Source: Microvirga lotononidis
GTDB taxonomy: Bacteria > Pseudomonadota > Alphaproteobacteria > Rhizobiales > Beijerinckiaceae
Assembly (NCBI RefSeq): GCF_034627025.1
Contig: NZ_CP141048.1
Location: forward strand, 4,161,001-4,225,000
DNA length: 64,000 bases
Direction of reading: 5' to 3'
Shown: piece by piece, positions 52,675 to 60,146 of the stretch
Layout of the letters: the number at the start of each line of letters is the position of its first letter
Position numbering within the stretch: the stretch's first letter is position 1
Translations under genes and position numbers: made by a program
Notes under the pieces: model-generated
Told to the model about the DNA's origin: nothing
The model's database searches: none
What the model saw: the letters and a program-made list of their open reading frames with translations, nothing else

Positions 52675-53619
52675 ATGTCCATGACCACCATCGCTGAGCG
52701 CCAAGTCGCATCGGCCGCGGAGGCGACGCCCGCCACGGGCGCGCGCCCGCCGCGTTCGTACTGGCCCTTCGTCGTTCCCGCCATTGCCGTGGTGGGATCG
52801 GTGATCGTGTTCCCGTGGGCCTTCACGGTCTGGATGAGCCTGCAGGAATGGACGGTCGGTGGAGCGCGCCGCTTCACCGGCCTGTCGAACTACATGCGTC
52901 TCGCATCCGACGAGCGGTTCCTGACTTCGGTCGGCCACACGCTCGTCTATACGGTCCTGGCGGTCGTCCTGCCGCTGATCTTCGGCACGCTGGCGGCTCT
53001 CATCTTCAACTCCCGCCTGCCGTTGCGCGGCATTCTCCGCGGCATCTTCGTAATGCCGATGATGGCCACGCCCGTCGCAATCGCCCTGGTCTGGACGATG
53101 ATGTTCCACCCGCAACTCGGCGTCCTGAATTATCTACTGTCGCTGATCGGCATCGGTCCGCAGGCCTGGGTCTTCAATCCCTCGACCGTGATCCCGTCGC
53201 TGGTTCTCGTCGAAACCTGGCAATGGACGCCGCTCGTGATGCTCATCGTCCTGGGCGGTCTCGCGGCCATTCCGACGGAGCCTTATGAAAGCGCCGCTAT
53301 CGACGGCGCGAGCATCTGGCAGCGCTTTCGCTACATCACGCTGCCGATGATCGCTCCGTTCCTGATGGTGGCGGTGATCATCCGGACCATCGATGCGCTG
53401 AAGAGTTTCGACATCATCTACGCCATCACCCAGGGCGGTCCGGGTACTGCGTCCGAAACGATCAATCTCTACCTCTACAGCGTCGCCTTCGCCTATTACG
53501 ACGTCGGCTACGGATCGGCCATCGCGGTCGTGTTCTTCGCCATCGTCATCGCCCTGTCCCTTCTCATGCTCCATCTTCGCCAGCGCACGAAGTGGATGGA
53601 CCTTCAGGGGGGCGCATGA
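52675..53619 (+). CDS. ABC sugar transporter permease (MalF type)
   Basis: This 314-residue protein has six hydrophobic segments. The cytoplasmic EAA loop reads ESAAIDGASIWQRFRYITLP near residue 203, the contact site for the ATPase. The N-terminal cytoplasmic extension of about 38 residues is short and Ala/Pro-rich. It follows the binding protein after 34 bases, and its stop overlaps the next permease (ATGA). Confidence 0.92.
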   Translation: MSMTTIAERQVASAAEATPATGARPPRSYWPFVVPAIAVVGSVIVFPWAFTVWMSLQEWTVGGARRFTGLSNYMRLASDERFLTSVGHTLVYTVLAVVLPLIFGTLAALIFNSRLPLRGILRGIFVMPMMATPVAIALVWTMMFHPQLGVLNYLLSLIGIGPQAWVFNPSTVIPSLVLVETWQWTPLVMLIVLGGLAAIPTEPYESAAIDGASIWQRFRYITLPMIAPFLMVAVIIRTIDALKSFDIIYAITQGGPGTASETINLYLYSVAFAYYDVGYGSAIAVVFFAIVIALSLLMLHLRQRTKWMDLQGGA

Positions 53620-54440
53620 ACATCCGCAAAGCCGCCGACACGATCGGTCTGTTCTTCGTCGGCCTCGTGCTGGTCTCTCCGGCCATCCTGTTCTTCCTCT
53701 GGATGATTTCGCTCTCGCTGAAATTCGAGGTCGACAACGCCGCCTATCCGCCGATCCTGATCCCCGAACGTTTCGCCTGGAAGAACTATACCGGCGTCTT
53801 CGAGTCGAACCGCTTCGGCCTCTTCTTCCTCAACAGCCTGATCGTGACGGGAGCTGCGACCGGGCTCGCCCTTCTGATCGGCGTGCCCGCCGGCTACGGC
53901 ATCGCCCGCATGAAGGCCACCAAGGCCGCCGTCGTCGTGCTCATCGCCCGAATGACGCCCGGCCTGTCATACCTGATCCCGCTCTTCCTGCTGTTCCAAT
54001 GGCTTGGCCTTATGGGCACGCTGCTGCCGCAGATCATCGCCCACCTCGTGATCACGGTGCCGATCGTCATCTGGATCATGATCGGCTATTTCGAGACGAC
54101 CCCGCTCGAGCTCGAGGAGGCGGCGGTCATCGACGGTGCCAACCGATGGGATGTCTTTCGCTACGTCGCCCTGCCGATCGCAAAGCCCGGTATTACGGTT
54201 GCCTTCATCCTTGCAGTCATTTTCTCGTGGAACAACTTCGTCTTCGGCGTCGTGCTGGCGGGGCGAGAGACCCGAACCCTGCCGGTCGCGGTCTACAACA
54301 TGCTGTCCTTCGAGCAGCTTAGCTGGGGCCCCCTGGCCGCGGCCGCCCTGATCGTAACACTCCCGGTCCTCATCCTGACAATCGTGGCGCAGCGGCAAAT
54401 CGTGGCCGGTTTGACGGCCGGGGCCGTGAAAGGCGGCTGA
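53616..54440 (+). CDS. ABC sugar transporter permease (MalG type)
   Basis: The coupled ATG at 53616 gives 274 residues with six hydrophobic segments. The EAA loop is EEAAVIDGANRWDVFRYVALP near residue 165. It pairs with the permease encoded upstream. No ATP-binding subunit follows: the next gene is a cytochrome b561. The importer must therefore borrow an ATPase encoded elsewhere. Confidence 0.92.
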   Translation: MNIRKAADTIGLFFVGLVLVSPAILFFLWMISLSLKFEVDNAAYPPILIPERFAWKNYTGVFESNRFGLFFLNSLIVTGAATGLALLIGVPAGYGIARMKATKAAVVVLIARMTPGLSYLIPLFLLFQWLGLMGTLLPQIIAHLVITVPIVIWIMIGYFETTPLELEEAAVIDGANRWDVFRYVALPIAKPGITVAFILAVIFSWNNFVFGVVLAGRETRTLPVAVYNMLSFEQLSWGPLAAAALIVTLPVLILTIVAQRQIVAGLTAGAVKGG

Positions 54441-54581
54441 CGGGGTTCTCCGCCGGGGTCCAAATGATCGCACCGTGCGAAGGGACGGCAGTTTTGATCC
54501 AGCTCATCGTTGCGCGGAAGCCGGATGCTAATATGGGACTACTTCGGCAGAAGCCGGAGGTCGTATCGAAGGATGGCATGA

Positions 54582-55088
54582 ATGCCGCGCTATTCGAGAA
54601 CCCTCATCATTCTCCATTGGGCTATGGCCCTGTTGATCCTGGCTGCCTGGCTGACCTCCGAAGGCGGCCGGCAGGTTCGCCTCAACCCACCGATGCTGCA
54701 TTTTTCGCTCGGGCTGTCCGTGCTCCTGCTCGTCGTACCGAGACTGATCGCCCGCTGGTGGGGCAGCAAGCTCCGCATCGAGGATCCTCAGGGACCGTGG
54801 CTTAATCTTGCGGCTAAGATCGGTCATGCGGTGCTGTACCTGTTCATGATCGGCCTGCCGCTTACCGGCTGGTATGCCGCCTCGCGCATGGGCGTGTCGG
54901 TCTCGTTCTTCGGCCTATCCCTGCCGGCGCTCACAGCGCCCGTGCAGGGACCTGCCGGTCCGATTGCGGAAATCCACCAGACCGGCGGCACGATCGTCCT
55001 CTTTCTTGCCGGCCTTCATTCCATCATCGCCTTTTGGCACCACTTCGTGCTCCGAGACGGAACGATGCAGCGGATGAACCCAATCTAG
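54582..55088 (+). CDS. Cytochrome b561 family membrane protein
   Basis: This 168-residue protein has four hydrophobic segments. His12 (ILHWAMALLILAAWLT), His40 (LHFSLGLSVLLL), a histidine in AAKIGHAVLYLFMIGLPLTGW and the HSIIAFWHHFV group near residue 147 give the histidine pairs that bind two b-type haems. Such proteins pass electrons across the inner membrane, often oxidising quinol or reducing superoxide. The two flanking regions carry no obvious partner such as YceI or a catalase. Confidence 0.88.
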   Translation: MPRYSRTLIILHWAMALLILAAWLTSEGGRQVRLNPPMLHFSLGLSVLLLVVPRLIARWWGSKLRIEDPQGPWLNLAAKIGHAVLYLFMIGLPLTGWYAASRMGVSVSFFGLSLPALTAPVQGPAGPIAEIHQTGGTIVLFLAGLHSIIAFWHHFVLRDGTMQRMNPI

Positions 55089-55526
55089 CGCATTGGGTCG
55101 AGCCGGAAGCCCGCGCCGGCGAGCATCAGGCCACGTCGACGAAATTCGATCCGATTTTCTCGGGAACGACGCGCCCGCTGACCTGTAGAGCGGCGGGCGA
55201 GGGCGGAGCCGTGGCTTCGGCTGCCGTTCCCGAAAGATCTCGGCAGCGAGGCCCAAGCGATCAAATCGGGTTACCGCGATCCATTCCCGCCCTTAGCCCC
55301 TGCCGAGACTTCTGGCATGGCGCCGAAGTCCCGGCTTGACCGTGACGCCGGTCAGATAAGCCGCGTCGGCCTGTGCCTGTGACGAAATGCGCGAGCCTGT
55401 CCATCAAAAGTGCCAAGCATTTGTCTCAAAGGATCAAGCGGGCCCATGGGAGAGGATCATAGTAGAACGATCGAGACATTTCGGCCTCGCACTTGAGGTG
55501 ACCCAAGCGCGACAGGGAGGTTGGCA
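55089..55526. other. Intergenic region, 438 bases, no gene seen
   Basis: The only marked feature is the ribosome site GGAGG at 55516-55520 for the Gly/Tyr-rich protein. No hairpin with T-tract or supported frame was found. Confidence 0.45.
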
Positions 55527-56186
55527 ATGAACAGGGTTATCTTGGCGATCGGCGCTTTGGCGATCAGCGCTCTTCTCGTTCCAGGCGAAGCCGTAGCACA
55601 ACGTGGCGGCCATGGCGGGTTCGGCGGTGGAGGATTTGGCGGTGGAGGTGGATTCCGCGGCGGCGGTGGTTTCGGCGGCGGTGGCTTCGGTGGAGGAAGG
55701 ATGTTCATTCCACCCGGCGGAGGCGGCTTCCGTGGAGGGATGGGTGGCCTCACCACAGGATCGATTGCGGTTGCACGGCCCGGTCGGAGCGATTTCGGGA
55801 TGGCTGCGCTCGGGCGGCCCGGTTATGGCTTCGGCTATGGCGCACGCGCACCTTACTACCGGGGTGTTGCGGGGGCCTATGGGCCTTACAATCGAGGCTA
55901 TTACGGCCGGTATCCCTATTACGGCTACGGCCGTTACCCGTATTACGGCTATTACCGTCGCTATCCATATTACGGGGCTGCTCTGGCTACGGGCTTAGCG
56001 CTCGGGGCTTGGAGTTACCCTTATTATGATTATGGCTACTACGGCTATAATTACCCGTACTACGGCTATTACCCGAACTACTACTCGACGGTTGCGTCCG
56101 CTCAGGATTGCTATTGGATCCGCCGGCGCGTCGTAGGAGTGAACGGGAACGTTTTCATCCGCCGCGAGCAGGTCTGCAGCTACTAG
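55527..56186 (+). CDS. Secreted glycine- and tyrosine-rich low-complexity protein
   Basis: The ATG at 55527, 6 bases after a GGAGG, gives 219 residues. A signal peptide (1-25, ending EAVAQ) is followed by a Gly-rich block (27-75, repeated GGGGF/GGGFR), a middle linker and then a block of repeated YPYYGY/YGRYPYY units (about 125-190). The C-terminus has a more ordered segment with two cysteines (CYWIRRRVVGVNGNVFIRREQVC), probably disulfide-bonded in the periplasm. Such proteins occur in Methylobacteriaceae and Bradyrhizobiaceae but their function is unknown; the composition is like that of structural or adhesive proteins. Confidence 0.8.
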   Translation: MNRVILAIGALAISALLVPGEAVAQRGGHGGFGGGGFGGGGGFRGGGGFGGGGFGGGRMFIPPGGGGFRGGMGGLTTGSIAVARPGRSDFGMAALGRPGYGFGYGARAPYYRGVAGAYGPYNRGYYGRYPYYGYGRYPYYGYYRRYPYYGAALATGLALGAWSYPYYDYGYYGYNYPYYGYYPNYYSTVASAQDCYWIRRRVVGVNGNVFIRREQVCSY

Positions 56187-56192
56187 AATGGG

Positions 56193-56225
56193 CTGACCGC
56201 GCCGACGCGCTGTCGGCGCGGTCAG
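56193..56225. terminator. Very stable hairpin between convergent genes
   Basis: A 14-bp perfect stem (CTGACCGCGCCGAC and its complement) with a GCGCT loop begins 7 bases after the plus-strand stop and lies 72 bases from the minus-strand gene end. No T-tract follows on either strand. Confidence 0.6.
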
Positions 56226-56296
56226 ATCAACTGTCGAGAGCCCTCTCCATCGGCGTGAAGAGGCTCTCTAAACTGCGTCGACCGCGGGACAGGACC

Positions 56297-56737
56297 TCAA
56301 TAATACCGGCGGTAAGCGACCCTCGGGCCCAGGTAGCGCGGGCCGTAATAACCCCTATACGCGCCATAGTATCGAGGCCCGTAATAGACGGCCCGGGGAT
56401 AGACGCGCGGTCCGTAAACCACCGGACGCGGGTAGTAGTAGGGAGCGTAATAGACGGGGCGGGGATAGGCATAGCCTGGCCAAGGTCCATAGTAGCCGTA
56501 GCCGACGGGCGGGTATGCATATCCCCAGCCGTAAGCTGGCGTTGCTGCCGCCGTGATCAATCCTCCGAGGATAGCCCCGCCGATCAGCCCTGCGGCCACG
56601 GCGCCGCCGCCCCATCCATAATTGTAACCACCACGATAGTAGCCCCACCCGGGGCCCCGCCAATATTGCGCATGGGCGGCTTGAACACTGCCGGTCGCGA
56701 TCAGGGCAGCCGCAGCAAGTGTCGCAATTTTCCTCAT
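56297..56737 (-). CDS. Secreted tyrosine/proline-rich low-complexity protein
   Basis: The ATG at 56737 with GGGAGG upstream gives 146 residues; the longer frame is not coding. A signal peptide (1-23, VQAAHAQ) leads into a Gly/Tyr/Trp-rich part, a glycine-zipper-like hydrophobic stretch (GGGAVAAGLIGGAILGGLITAA, here about 42-63) and a C-terminal series of YPRPVYY/YGPRYYG units. It is convergent with, and compositionally similar to, the preceding gene, though the two do not align as simple copies. Function unknown. Confidence 0.75.
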   Translation of the reverse strand: MRKIATLAAAALIATGSVQAAHAQYWRGPGWGYYRGGYNYGWGGGAVAAGLIGGAILGGLITAAATPAYGWGYAYPPVGYGYYGPWPGYAYPRPVYYAPYYYPRPVVYGPRVYPRAVYYGPRYYGAYRGYYGPRYLGPRVAYRRYY

Positions 56738-56830
56738 GACAACCTCCCGAACCTTATTCCTCTCCCCCAGTCGATCGTGGTCTCGTCTTGCAACTTGCGT
56801 CACGCATCCACAGGGAACGCGCTGCACGGT

Positions 56831-56962
56831 TAGAGCCTCAGACCCAAAAGTGGACACTACTTATGGGATTCATCCGATGCTCCTTCTCTCGCATGGCGCA
56901 TCGGATGAGCCGGAGGGCCGCGTCAGCGAAAACCGGGTCCACTTTTCCGTCCGATGCTCTAG
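56831..56962. repeat. Intergenic repeat element, second type, nested inverted repeats
   Basis: This 132-base element has ends TAGAGC/GCTCTA. Nested inside are AAAAGTGGAC/GTCCACTTTT (56846-56855, 56937-56946) and TCATCCGATGC/GCATCGGATGA (56870-56880, 56898-56908), so the whole element can fold back. The end sequence TCCGATGCTCTAG is, from memory, frequent between genes in Methylobacteriaceae. It supplies the TAG stop of the RTX gene that ends at 56959. Confidence 0.75.
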
Positions 56963-57714
56963 AGATAGATGATGGAGCGGTAGTTCATATCCGCTGCGCT
57001 GCCAGCGCCCTTCAGAACAACACCAGTCTCGAACTGATGATCGTTGTCGAGGTCCGAGAGCAGGTATCCCGTATCCGTCCCGGGGTGGTACAGGAACACG
57101 TGCACGATCCTGGAGTTGGTGAACGTCGCCTCCGCCTGGGCTGCCGCATCCGCGATGGATGTCGCGGTCGTGCCGGCTTCCCGGTAGTTCGACGACGTTC
57201 CTGCGATTGGCATTCCGATCCAGTCGGTGCCTGCACTCCAGTCGGTGATCGTGTCTGCGCTTGCAGTCGTGATGCCCGATGAGCCCTTCGAGAATACGAA
57301 CGCATCGCCTCCGGTGCCGCCGGTCAGAATGTCGGGTCCCGTGCCACCCTCCAGGAGGTCGGCGCCGGAACCTCCCGAGAGGCTATCCTGTCCTGAACCG
57401 CCATACAGGTTATCGTCATTCGCTCCACCGGACAGGCGGTCGTTTCCGCTTCCGCCGAAGAGGAAATCGAAACCATAGCCGCCGACGAGTGTATCATTCC
57501 GCGATTGACCATAAAGGTCGTCGGGGCCGTCTCCACCGTTCAGGTAATCGTCGCCATCGCCACCGAAGACGATGTCGTAGCCCCAGCCGCCATAGATAGC
57601 GTCGTTTCCACCATTGCCGTAGAGGTCGTCACCGCTGCCGAAGCCGTAGATCACGTCGCTGCCTGAGGTTCCCCGGATCAGATTCGGCCAATCGTTCCCA
57701 TAAAAGGTCGCCAT
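56959..57714 (-). CDS. RTX (hemolysin-type calcium-binding repeat) protein, small
   Basis: This is a 251-residue acidic protein. About ten RTX nonapeptides run from residue 14 to 135 (GTSGSDVIYG, GGDGDDYLNG, GGSGNDRLSG, GGSGADLLEG, GGTGGDAFVF and others), then DTITDWSAGTDWIGMP and a Thr/Ala-rich C-terminal region (about 150-251) with VHVFLYHPGTDTGYLLSDLDND, a module seen at the end of other secreted RTX proteins. Almost the whole protein is repeat, so it is likely a calcium-dependent surface or matrix protein rather than an enzyme. The stop codon comes from an intergenic repeat. No secretion genes are nearby. Confidence 0.85.
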   Translation of the reverse strand: MATFYGNDWPNLIRGTSGSDVIYGFGSGDDLYGNGGNDAIYGGWGYDIVFGGDGDDYLNGGDGPDDLYGQSRNDTLVGGYGFDFLFGGSGNDRLSGGANDDNLYGGSGQDSLSGGSGADLLEGGTGPDILTGGTGGDAFVFSKGSSGITTASADTITDWSAGTDWIGMPIAGTSSNYREAGTTATSIADAAAQAEATFTNSRIVHVFLYHPGTDTGYLLSDLDNDHQFETGVVLKGAGSAADMNYRSIIYL

Positions 57715-58300
57715 GGATGCCTCCGCATCTGCCTCCTCGGATACCGCAATCGATCCGGGCGGTATCGGACCTCGGATTTGCGTGGCTTACAGAATTCCTC
57801 ACTCCGCCGGGATATGCTTGATCGCACGGGACAGTTCATTGACATTTTGAGCCAGCCGCTCGATGCCTCACCATAAGAGCCTGGCCGACCCGTCCATATT
57901 TCAGGGCAGGATCGGATCGTCACGAAGCCGTCACCGAACCTCGTTAGACGGGCGCCGTGGCCGCTTGGCCCGAGGGACAGGGATTGGCACGGATGTACTG
58001 CCTTCCTTGTCGCCTCACCCAGCCGGGCTCTCAGCGGAAAGGCGAGCATCAACTCGAAGCGCTGCCTCCATTCTCGACATACAGCTATTATGCGTGGTGG
58101 GAAGAGATTCTGGCCTTCGCGTCTCAAGGAGCCGTCGGACGCAATTCTCTTAACTATGTCAATAAGAGGACTACCGGCATAGCTAGGCTAATCGTCCCAT
58201 TGTCATGAAACTGTCGCCAAGCTCGTTCGAGAGTTTTTAAGCAAGTCAACGCTGAGGCTTGAGGGTCGTCGGGTAATTCAAACATGTCATCTCAACTCGC
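57715..58300. other. Intergenic region, 586 bases, left edge of a decayed operon
   Basis: No supported gene. Open frames of 83-149 codons here lack ribosome sites and known domains. The right part (58140-58290) is AT-richer than its surroundings, and at about 58305 sequence homologous to an ABC ATPase begins abruptly, so a deletion or rearrangement boundary lies here. Confidence 0.45.
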
Positions 58301-58747
58301 GCTGCCGCCGGCTATCACAATCCGGCAAGCGCGTTCGTCGCGACATTCCTGGGCGCCGACAACCTGATCCGCCTTCATGCGGAAGGTGACGCCTCGAGGC
58401 TGTCTCTCAATGAGACGGGTCTGCTCGGATCCCCGACCCTTCTGCCGTTGCCGACCCATCTTGCCGGCTATAGCGGCCTCGTTCAGGCGTATTTCCGCAG
58501 CGAGGCCGCCGAGATCGTCGCCGGACCAATCGATGGTGCCGGGATCGAATTGGCGGGCATCGTGAAGCATGCCTCGTATCCCGGCGGAATCTGGCGTCAT
58601 GCCGTCGCCTACAATCGCGACCTCGTGAAGACGGTGCCGGCCACCGACGACGAGCTGGTGGATTGGGTGAAGAAGAACCCCAGGCAGTTCGGCTATAACG
58701 GCATCAAGGGCGGCATGTCCGGCGTGAGCTTCGTCATGGGCTGGTTT
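58301..58747 (+). pseudogene. Remnant: ABC ATPase C-terminus fused in frame to a fragment of a solute-binding protein
   Basis: One open frame, without a proper start, reads first as the end of an ABC importer ATPase (YHNPASAFVATFLGADN, then a TOBE-type segment ending GIVKHASYPGGIWRHAV). At about 58605 it changes to part of a periplasmic binding protein (AYNRDLV, DDELVDWVKKNP, then FGYNGIKGGMSG and FVMGWF). Both halves are partial, so at least two deletions joined neighbouring genes of one operon. The frame runs on out of phase into the intact permease gene. It is not expected to make a working protein. Confidence 0.7.
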
Positions 58748-58758
58748 CAGGAAATTCC

Positions 58759-59592
58759 ATGCACCCACGAGTCCTTGGTCCCGCCCTCGTTGCTCCTGCG
58801 TTGGCGACAGTGGCACTGTTCTTCGTCTATCCGCTCGCCTACTCGCTCGTCAGCTCCGTTCAGACGCCGGATGGCTGGGGATGGGCCAATATCGTCAAGG
58901 TTTACGAGCTCTATCGCAGCGACATCATCTTCACGGTGATGATCATCGGGTTTTCGACCTTTATGATCGGTCTGTTCTCGACCGCCATCGGCGGATATCT
59001 CGTGCTGGGAGAAAACCCACGCACGGTAGCGATCCTCAAATGGCTCTATCGCTGGCCGCTCTTCATCCCCTTCGTCGTGGCCGGGCAGGTGATGCGCACG
59101 TTCCTTGCCAAGAACGGCATGCTCAACAACACGCTCATCCGGTTGGATCTTCTCAGTCCCCTGAACGCTGCCAGTCTTCTCGACTGGCGGGGCATCATCG
59201 TTACGTTCGTCTGGAAGCAGACGCCGTTCGTTGCGCTGCTTCTGTCGGGCGCCATGGCTTCTCTCGACAGGGGAACCATCGAGGCGGCCCGGAACCTGGG
59301 CGCCTCGCGTCCGCGGATCCTGATCGAGATCATCGTGCCTCAAGTGCGCGCGAGCCTGACCGTCGGTCTGACCTTGAGCTTCGTGACCATGATGTCCGTC
59401 CTCTCGGTGCCCCTGATGATCAACGCCCAGACGCCCACGACGATTACGGCCAACATGGCGTTCCGCATCAATGCTTACGGCGATTACGGTGTAGCCAACG
59501 CGCTGGGCGTGATCTCGATCATCCTCACCAGCGGCGTGGCCTGGCTGTATCTGCGTCAGGCTTCCAGAGACAAATCCAGGGCAGTCGCATGA
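58759..59592 (+). CDS. ABC transporter permease, intact but orphaned
   Basis: This 277-residue protein has six hydrophobic segments, with AGGA 5 bases before the ATG. The EAA loop reads IEAARNLGASRPRILIEIIVPQ near residue 174. The type is that of polyamine/iron/thiamine-like importers, fitting the ATPase and binding-protein fragments before it. The upstream ATPase and binding protein are reduced to fragments and the second permease after it is truncated, so the transporter cannot function as encoded here. Its stop overlaps the truncated partner (ATGA), showing the original coupling. Confidence 0.82.
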   Translation: MHPRVLGPALVAPALATVALFFVYPLAYSLVSSVQTPDGWGWANIVKVYELYRSDIIFTVMIIGFSTFMIGLFSTAIGGYLVLGENPRTVAILKWLYRWPLFIPFVVAGQVMRTFLAKNGMLNNTLIRLDLLSPLNAASLLDWRGIIVTFVWKQTPFVALLLSGAMASLDRGTIEAARNLGASRPRILIEIIVPQVRASLTVGLTLSFVTMMSVLSVPLMINAQTPTTITANMAFRINAYGDYGVANALGVISIILTSGVAWLYLRQASRDKSRAVA

Positions 59593-59803
59593 GCAACTCG
59601 TCATTCGCCGCCTCATCCTCCATTCTGTCGACCTGGAATGAACGGAGTTGGACCGGCACAAGGTGGATCCAGCGTCTCTGCGTAGGAATTGTGCTCGGCC
59701 TTATCGCCTTCGCGATCTTCGGGCCGCTCCTGAACATGCTGCTCTGGACCGTCGCGGAGAGCTGGTTCTTCCCGAACAAGCTGCCTTCTTTTCGATGGGG
59801 CCG
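59589..59803 (+). pseudogene. Truncated ABC permease (first ~70 residues only)
   Basis: The coupled ATG starts a protein with one hydrophobic segment (LCVGIVLGLIAFAIFGPLLNMLLW) followed by AESWFFPNKLPSFRWG, the usual N-terminal region of the second permease in such importers. Homology stops at about 59800, where the sequence continues as a different gene in another frame. The remaining five helices and the EAA loop are missing. Confidence 0.75.
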
Positions 59804-60069
59804 ACCGGCTCTCCCGGATCCTGTCGCAGCACCGTCAGGTGGAGCGTATTCTCTCAGGGCACCATCATCGCGCATTGCTCGGGCGGTTCGGTCACGCGAT
59901 CTGCCAAGTCGCGCCTCCCGTCCGCTACCAAGAGGTGTTCGGTTTCGAAAGTCGGCGAGCGAACCACGAGGTCGAACTGCCAGGCTTCCTCCTGCACCGC
60001 TGGATCGAGGGCGCAGGACTTGCGACGCAGCTTTGCCCGTTGAATGCCGGCCTGCACGGTCCACAATAG
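59801..60069 (+). pseudogene. Remnant: C-terminal part of a calcineurin-like phosphodiesterase
   Basis: In the frame one step from the truncated permease, about 90 residues read as the end of a cyclic-nucleotide-type phosphodiesterase: HRQVERILSGHHHR, with the family GHxH metal site, followed by QVAPPVRYQEVFGFE and LPGFLLHRW. Genes of this kind often close ABC operons of this type. The N-terminal metal-binding motifs are absent, so this is a deletion product. Confidence 0.65.
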
Positions 60070-60146
60070 CAGGCCGCGTTCAGAAGGTCGCAGGGATGGC
60101 AGTGAAGTCAGGTCGGGCACCGATTCCGGTAAATTGACCCGGGTTC

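Noticed and set aside
51219..52877. 552-codon open frame on the minus strand
   Set aside because: It is opposite the ABC binding-protein gene; no ribosome site, no domain, and a shadow-type composition.
55620..55760. Short tandem repeats resembling a CRISPR-like array
   Set aside because: They are codon repeats of the Gly-rich protein (GGxGGx units) with no spacer structure and no cas genes.
57678..58127. 149-codon minus-strand frame next to the decayed operon
   Set aside because: It overlaps the start of the RTX gene, has no ribosome site, and its sequence shows no transposase or other domain.
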